A stretch of 64,000 nucleotides of DNA from Amyelois transitella (Eukaryota > Arthropoda > Insecta > Lepidoptera > Pyralidae). The notes under the pieces were generated by a model. That model worked only from the letters and a program-made list of their open reading frames with translations, did not search any database and was not told where the DNA came from. The position numbers and the translations under genes were made by a program. The stretch spans positions 8,320,501-8,384,500 of the forward strand of contig NC_083518.1 in NCBI RefSeq assembly GCF_032362555.1, written 5' to 3'. This document shows, piece by piece, positions 57,300-64,000 of the stretch. The stretch's first letter is position 1, and each line of letters opens with the position of its first letter.

Positions 57300-57708
57300 T
57301 GAAAATATCAATTAAAATTCTGCTGAGTCTGTTACAATTCTCATTAACCTTCAAAAATGTGTCAGAATACAGAATATATTTACATATAGCCAGTAATTAT
57401 ATCAGTGTTAAATATACGCTACGGACAGGTTGCTAGCCCATCGTTTATAAGAAGAATAAGTTTAGGAGTTACGAGGGAAGAGAAGCAGATACACACTCTT
57501 GCTTATAACGATATGGTACACTCTTGATTACGCAAAAAAAATAGTCTGACACATGTAGGTGCCTAAAATAAGATATATAAGAATGTTTACCTACGATAGT
57601 ACACATCAATGTAGTTTTATTATAGGTCAGTAGCGTATACAAATATATTATTAAACAATAACAGATTATTTGATATTACACGTTCAATTTAAAGCATATT
57701 TTAAGATA

Positions 57709-57961
57709 TATACATATAATCAAGTTTATATCCCTTGCGGGGTAGACAGAGTCAATAGTCTTGAAAAGACTGATAGACCACATTGAGCTGTTTGGCTTAA
57801 CAATAAAATTGGGATTAAAATAGTGACAACAGGTTGCTAGCCCATGGCCTAAATGAAGAATACCAAGTTACCTATCTCTTAGTCGCCTTTTACGACATCC
57901 ATGGGAAAGACATAAAGTGGTCCTTTTCTTTTTTCTATTGGTGCCGGGAACCACACGGCAC
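57709..57961 (-). repeat. SINE copy, full length, minus strand
   Basis: ATATAATCAAGTTTATATCC to GGTGCCGGGAACCACACGGC. Confidence 0.75.
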
Positions 57962-59132
57962 AATATAAATATAAATAATAGATTTAGCACTTACGTCGCT
58001 CGAAACGTTTTATTATCTGTGAATTGAGAACATTTAAATTTTAACATTAACGAACGGAGACATTGTTCTTATTCATAAGCAAGTTCCATGTAGGATTGTA
58101 TGCTAAAAGTGGGTATTACCAACAACATATTCAACATTGTTGGGAAAACACAGGTGTTGACCCAGCATTGCAAATGGTTTATAATGATAAACGTTTATTT
58201 TGATTAATTGTATTAATTGAGTATTAGTTTTATACGAACGTTGTTTACTATTTTTTAATTGCACGTTGAAATATGCAACAATAATTTGAAATTCTAACGA
58301 ATTATTTTTCTGAATAATTGAAGTACTTTTTTGTAAAAATCTGACGCGCGCACTTTTTTTTTTTTCAATGTTTCCATTTTTGGATCCTACTCGTAACAGC
58401 GGGGAAAACTGCGTGCGATGTAAAATGACGCCACGCACAACATTCTTATATTTTCAAGAAATACTTTTCTACTGTCCCATTTTATTCTTTTTTTTTATCA
58501 ATTCCATAATCTATGGTAGCAAACCATAAATTTTAGAATTGATTAAATCGACATCCTATGAGTGGTTTTGATTTAAGTTCTCCGTGTCCGTAAAATGTAA
58601 TTTGAATACTTAGACTTTGACCCTTCTTGATTATGACACAATTTTGTTTATCGCGTCATAAATCTTGGACTGACCACGTGTGCAGATGTTTGTTCACCTT
58701 GAGGCTGCGTTGGTGTGTAGGTTTAGCTGTTAAGAGGGTCAAGGAGGTCAGACGGGAGTTGCTTCGGGTGATAACCGATATCCTGAATCGTGGTCACAAG
58801 GAGGTTCTAAGGCAGAAAGTCTTCTTATTCTCCCTCGCGTTAATTCTAGTTACATCCTCACCTCTGTGGATCATTTGATCACCATCATGGATGGATAAGT
58901 TAAGTTTTTACAATCTTTGCAGGGTTAACCAACCCGTGTTGGATAATGATTTGCACTATTTGAATGTGACCTTTAGTCGCCTTTAATCACATTCATAGGA
59001 ATGATGTAGTGTTAAGTTGTTTTGTGTGAAGGGCGTCGATGGTCGAATCGGGAAGGTGCGTGTGGCGCAAAAAGGCACGGTGTCTGCCCCGCAAGAGATG
59101 AGGACGTTATTATATGTATATGTACTTACATA

Positions 59133-59529
59133 ATGCAGTGGAAATGAGAGCGTTATGGAGTTTGATGGGTATGAAATTGAGTGACCGGATAAGGAACAGC
59201 GTGATAAGGGAATGTTGTGATGTGTAAGAAGATGTAGTTACAGGAATAGAAAAGGGTATGTTGAAATGGTTCGGTCATGTGGAGAGGATGAATGAAAGCA
59301 GGTTGACTAAGCAGACATACAAGGAGAGTGTGGAGGGAAAGGTCGGAGTGGGAAGACCTAGACGAACGTATCTTGATCAAATTAAGGACGTCCTGGACCG
59401 CTGAGTTTGCATAAAGAGAGTTATGAATGTGGATGAAGTGAAGGAAGTATGCAGAGATCGTGGCAAGTGGAAAGAGGTAGTCTCTGCCTACCCCTCCGGG
59501 AAAGAGGCGTGATTTTATGTATGTATGTA
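59133..59529 (+). mobile_element. RTE-type LINE 3' end, longest + copy
   Basis: Reads [19 protein letters not shown], an in-frame stop, then [19 protein letters not shown] and RLTKQTYKES. It lacks a short segment after KDVL, and ends GGGAAAGAGGCGTGATTTTA plus (TATG)n. Polymerase C-terminal region, inactive. Confidence 0.75.
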
Positions 59530-60311
59530 CTTACATACGCTACCTTAACTCACACACAAACGCAGGAACACACACACATACTATTTTACCGGTAGCTCTA
59601 ACTACGACTATTTGTGACGCACCAAAGATAGTAACTTTGTCATTTTTCTCGGCCGTCGGAATGCGCAGTCACGGATGTATAAATGATGCTAAATTTAATA
59701 AAAAAAAATTGTTTACAAATGAAATAATATGAATCAGCAGTAATTTCCAAGCCGCGCGTCCTTTGTAAGGCCGCTTGCAAACGATTATTTCTCACACGAA
59801 ATAATTTGTTATTTTATTACATTTGAATTTTTACATATTTTTTTAAAGAAAATAGTCTTATATAGGTTTGTGATCTATGTGAGGGTTATAATCAAACCGA
59901 ATAGGTTTCATAAGATAGCTTAATACGTTTCATTTTACAGTGTTTAATTTTTGAGATTTTTATTTAATTTACTTTTTAGGTACTGCACATAATTTGGCTA
60001 CTGGAAGAAATTTCTCCAGAAATATTGTTCAAGTACTTGTTAAAAAGTAGTTAAATGAACTCTTAATGCGCATGTGCAATGTGAATGAAACTGCACTTTA
60101 AACTTAATAATACGTGTTCAAAACATCATATTGGTCTTATTTTATAACTTAATAAAATTCCAAGAGAAATCAAAAATTTTCTTTTTTATGTAAGTGGCCA
60201 GTTGCAACCATGTAAACGAAGTAAAAGAGTTTTAAACCAATATTCATTTTAAATTATAATATGTAATGCCGTTGCACTAATTTAGTTTAAGTTCTATTTT
60301 TATTTTTTTCG

Positions 60312-60367
60312 TACATACATATACATAAAATCACGCCTCTTTCCCGGAGGGGTAGGCAGAGACTACC
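60312..60367 (-). mobile_element. RTE-type LINE 3' end, very short
   Basis: ACATACATATACATAAAATC, then ACGCCTCTTTCCCGGAGGGG and GTAGGCAGAGACTACC: only the last 55 bases. Confidence 0.65.
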
Positions 60368-60875
60368 TTTATTTTTTTCCTTGATGTAATAATATATAAT
60401 AATTATTATATATATCTATATATATCTATATATAATAATTACATCTTTCTTACATTGTTTAAAGAATGGCAAAACATAACTATTTAGTATATATAATACG
60501 GCATATACTCGTAGGTAAGTATTTATTTTATTTGTTTTTATGCACTAACTTTATATAACTATCATAAATATAGTGCTAATGTGTGTCCAGACTACCCAGA
60601 TTACCCATTATTGTTATATAAAATAATTTTATGTCTTTAACTTGTTTACGTACCGACCGATTGAATTGGAAGGCTTGTGTTTTAATATGTTATGTCATTA
60701 ATAAAACATTTAATCTGGATTAATTAATTACTAAGGTAATTAAGATGTTTTATATACTTGCTGTGCTTTTTATGTTTATTTTGTGAATCCGGTTGAGTCA
60801 ATTATAAAAAGATTTTTTTTTTGATATGGCAACAAATGAAAACATAGACACACATTTGTGTTTCAATATGCGCGT

Positions 60876-61117
60876 GTGCCGTGGGGTTCCCGGCATCAAT
60901 AAAAAAGTCTACAACCACGCCGTCTCATTCCCATGGATGTTGTAAAAGGGGCAAGGTGATAAGCAAGCGACCGGGCACTATTTGAATCCTAATTCTATCA
61001 TTTAGCCAAACATCTGAACGTGGCCTATTAGTCTTTTTAAGTACTTTTTTGTTGGCTCTATAGATAGAGGTAGACCTCGCAAGGTATATAGGCGTGATTA
61101 TATGTATGTATGAATGT
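60876..61117 (+). repeat. SINE copy, decayed
   Basis: GTGCCGTGGGGTTCCCGGCA to AGGCGTGATTATATGTATGT with small indels. Confidence 0.7.
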
Positions 61118-61358
61118 AACTAATTAATGTTGCCACAAATTTGTCTCCAATCACCCTTATATTGCCGTTTGTTCGCAAAAGTGGGAGGCGCAAAATACTC
61201 ATAATTGCTCATTATATTACTTAAATTATGCTTGACGTATTTACATTCATAAATTTTGTAACATACTTTTCATTAACAAATTAAACAGAACCATTCATTC
61301 AAGACCTTTAGGATAAGGTTTTTCGTTATAAGAAGCTTGACCATCATACATGAATGCA

Positions 61359-61515
61359 CATAATCAATCACCTCTATATCCCTTGCGGGGTAGAGAGAGC
61401 CAACAGTCTTGAAAGTGAGAGCTAATTTTCAGCTTTGGCTTACTTATGGAATTGAGATTCAAATATTGACAGGTTGCTAGCCCATCGCTTATATAAATAG
61501 AATCCCAAACTTATT
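61359..61515 (-). repeat. SINE copy, minus strand, partial
   Basis: CAATCACCTCTATATCCCTT to ATAGAATCCCAAACTTA. Confidence 0.65.
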
Positions 61516-62221
61516 TAGCGTCCCTTGACGATCAACAATTGACAATCATATGTACTTTTTATAAAAAGAATCTGATCAGTCTTGACTGACATTTACAAAA
61601 AGTAGCACATTAAGGTCTGGATGTGAAATGGACTTTCAATTTTAAATCAGACATAGACCGATATTTCAGTGTCAATAAATTCCAGTTCATTTGAAAAATA
61701 TAAGTGAGTCGCCTAATCTGTCATGGTCTTACTAAAAGTCTGTAGTCTATCAAATTATTAAAGGCCATTTCTTTCTGATTCCGGAAGAGCGTTTTCTTTT
61801 CCAAAGCTCAAGGAAGGTCGAAGAAAATGCAAACGGATTTTAACTGATATAATAATATTAAAGAAAAAAAAAATAATGGGAATGTTACCATTGGGTCCGT
61901 AGCATAGCATAGCAAAGCACTGCAGCAAATATGGAAGAGAGTTATGTAGCATTTTAAGTCACTGTTTTGCATATCTGCACCAACAACAAAGAGAATGAGC
62001 TCAGCAAGAAAATGAGCTAAGATATTTGGATGAACATAGTAAATTATATATTTACTGCTTCAAAAAAAATGTAAACAAATTTCAAATTACCACACATCCT
62101 TTTGCAACCATCGATAAACAAGAAAACAGATCATTTTTTTCTATCACGAAAACATCTCCAAAACTGGTGTCAACAACCTAAAAAAACGCAGAATACGCCC
62201 GTGTGTCATCGGCCTGATAGG

Positions 62222-62256
62222 AATAAAAACATCTCTGTTTCGCGATGACGGTCAGT
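62222..62256 (+). promoter_or_regulatory. Promoter of the first signal-peptide exon: TATA-like AATAAAA plus TCAGT
   Basis: AATAAAA at 62222 and the arthropod initiator TCAGT at 62252-62256 have the usual spacing of about 30 bases. Transcription from 62254 would start downstream of the in-frame ATG at 62245, supporting the ATG at 62320 as the real start. Confidence 0.5.
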
Positions 62257-62319
62257 CGCACGACGAAGTCGCGAGAGATAAGATACAAACGTAACCTTGA
62301 AATCAGTAAATTGTTTAAC

Positions 62320-62410
62320 ATGTTGAGAACCGCTGTTTTCCTTACGATGCTCGGTTTGAGCTGCGCAGCTGTTGCCAGAGGATTGTTGCCGGCGAAACCC
62401 AGGGAATTGG
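62320..62410 (+). CDS. Signal-peptide first exon 1 of an unrecognised secreted protein
   Basis: Thirty codons plus one base, then a strong donor (G|GTAAGT). The peptide begins MLRTAVFLTMLGLSCAAVA, a textbook signal peptide with likely cleavage after the Ala-Val-Ala region. The mature start is RGLLPAKPRELG. No later exon is visible before the next promoter at 63236, so the rest lies further right or shares exons with the neighbour at 63328. The length, phase and sequence (LLPAKPREL / RLPPKPEHL) match that neighbour. I do not recognise the family. Confidence 0.6.
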
Positions 62411-63235
62411 GTAAGTCGATTCTCTTTCTATACCTACATTACCTACTGTTCCCAGTTGCACCCTCAGGTTGTAAATATTTACCCTGTTGGTTGCTTAAAA
62501 TGAGATGTGAAGATGTGTAGTACTATACTCTGTAACATAAAAAAAATTACACTCTATTGCACATCTTTGTGTGTTCCTGTTTCTACTCTTAGTTGTTATT
62601 TAAGGTCTAAGTTGCTAAGTTCAAACGATAATTTATAAAATATATTTTTATTAATTTTATCAGTGTCTTAAATTTTATCATTGGCCAAGTTCCGTTAAAA
62701 TTTATTAATCAGTATTCCTAATGGTGTAGTGACATCTTAAGTTATTTAGTAATATAAAATAATTACAAATTTTCTGGACTTCCTGACAGAACTTTGGGAT
62801 AAATTCTTTTTTTCCGTAAACTAGGTGTTAACAATTGATAACATTAGTTTTGAATGAAAAAACACAAACAACAACAAAACTCTAACAACACTTGCATCAA
62901 AATTACAATATACATTTTTTTTTTTGTTTTCATATCAATTACTGTTTTAAAACATATTATTTTGTATATATTGAACTCTTCACGGTAAAGTATACTTTAT
63001 CTCCTGTGTAATAGATACTAAACTTACAGTTGCTTATAATTCAAATTGAGGTCTCGTCAGCTTTAGGTCCATGTGATCAAATACTAAGACTAAACAGCGT
63101 GGTCTGATAACCTAAAGGCGTTTAATAGAGTTACACAAATAGATGCCATATCTACACAAATTTACGTACAGATATTGAATTGACTCCTTGATGTCAATTT
63201 GAACCAACTTAGTAACTGATAACAGTAGCGGTCAA

Positions 63236-63268
63236 TATAAAGGAAGGAGCCGAGTAAATTATATCAGT
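63236..63268 (+). promoter_or_regulatory. Promoter of the second signal-peptide exon: TATAAA plus TCAGT
   Basis: TATAAA at 63236-63241 and TCAGT at 63264-63268 put the initiator A exactly 30 bases from the TATA box. The predicted 5' UTR is about 60 bases, ending at ATG 63328. Confidence 0.65.
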
Positions 63269-63327
63269 TTAATTCTTGAATTTAAACTAACCAGTCTTTG
63301 CTAATTAGAGAAAAAAATTAAGAAAAG

Positions 63328-63418
63328 ATGATGAAAATTGCAATTTTCTGTGCGTTGTTGGGCTTCGCCTGTGCTGCAACTTATATATCGCGTCTCCCGC
63401 CAAAACCGGAACATCTAG
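63328..63418 (+). CDS. Signal-peptide first exon 2 of an unrecognised secreted protein, 3' partial
   Basis: Thirty codons plus one base (starts ATGATG), donor G|GTAAGA. The peptide MMKIAIFCALLGFACAA is a signal peptide; the mature start is TYISRLPPKPEHLG. Same exon length (91 nt) and phase as the exon at 62320. The remaining exons lie beyond the right edge; 63419-64000 shows only AT-rich intron. Family not recognised. Confidence 0.65.
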
Positions 63419-64000
63419 GTAAGATTAAAAAAAATATGTAAGTCTAAAATTAATTTAAAAAAATATATTACTCATTTGCATAAAATATTCGATATTTTTT
63501 TTTATCTTTGTTAAAATCCGCTCAGCTTAACTTAAATTCAACGTAAACTATAATCAAGGCTACTGGCATGGTGCAATTTACAACTTATTCTAAAAACATA
63601 TTGTTGTTACAATAGCTGAAAATAATAATATCTAACAATTTCCGTATAATAACGGAAGTAAAATTGTATACAAAATAAGCTCCTTCACCTCACAAAAGGC
63701 TCATTTATAGTATTTACTTATCGCATTATGTTTTTAGTCATTATAAGATCATTCATGTCAGAAACCTTGACTTCTGATTGATAGATAAAGGTTTGACCAA
63801 GGTTGGCTTGGATACAGTCATAATATCTTGCAAAAACAACTAATTAGGTACACATCTAAAACATTGAGATAATAATGTGCTGACTTATAAATTCTTTGAT
63901 AAAAAGTTCGAGTTTTCTAATAATACTCTGATTTAATATAATTACTTGCACAAATAAAAATTGATGTAGTTGAAAGCGATAAATGTTTGATAAGTTTATA

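Larger units (their letters stand above)
53304..62221. other. Gene-poor, repeat-rich region right of the ACS array
   Basis: Besides the listed repeats and the odd ORF at 54633-55040, no supported gene. AT content is high with poly-T and TA tracts; 59760-60300 and 61520-62200 show no recognisable feature. Confidence 0.55.

Noticed and set aside
62245-62319. Longer N-terminus for the first signal-peptide exon
   Set aside because: The upstream ATG precedes the predicted transcription start and would bury the signal peptide inside the protein.

Overview
The window looks like moth (lepidopteran) genomic DNA. Genes are split by AT-rich GT-AG introns. Much of the non-coding DNA is made of short interspersed repeats with (ATGT)n tails, RTE-type LINE 3' ends, tRNA-derived SINEs and Helitron-like Lep1-type elements. 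The coding content matches insect gene families. I cannot name the species from sequence alone.

The backbone is a head-to-tail array of four acyl-CoA synthetase genes of the 4-coumarate-CoA-ligase/luciferase-like (ANL) family, all on the + strand: ACS1 (808-7026, first exon left of the window), ACS2 (18008-26048), ACS3 (33345-45118) and ACS4 (46855-53176). I reassembled each from its exons. ACS2-4 have eight coding exons with the same intron phases and near-identical exon lengths, giving 570, 573 and 568 residues. All four keep the AMP-binding P-loop, the QGYG-TE motif, the -GD- motif and the C-terminal catalytic Lys in GKIL. ACS4 differs from the others at two hinge-proximal residues, exactly where a repeat sits against its last splice acceptor.

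Between ACS1 and ACS2 lie three tandem copies (period about 3.09 kb) of a gustatory receptor (Gr) gene, 8338-17610. Only the third copy is intact (373 residues, 4 exons). Copies A and B share a 4-base insertion in exon 3 that truncates the protein. Copy B matches copy C in its 5' half and copy A in its 3' half, as expected from one unequal crossover between an older A-C pair.

The last 10 kb (53.2-62.3 kb) is mostly repeats and AT-rich DNA. At the right edge are two similar 91-nt signal-peptide exons (62320-62410 and 63328-63418), each with its own TATA-like box and TCAGT initiator. They are either two tandem secreted-protein genes or two alternative first exons of one gene that continues beyond the window.

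Other structure: two long perfect inverted repeats (50522-50580 and 31541-31594), a motif with a full CTCF-core match in an ACS2 intron, and a SINE family whose 3' end resembles that of the resident RTE-type LINE.
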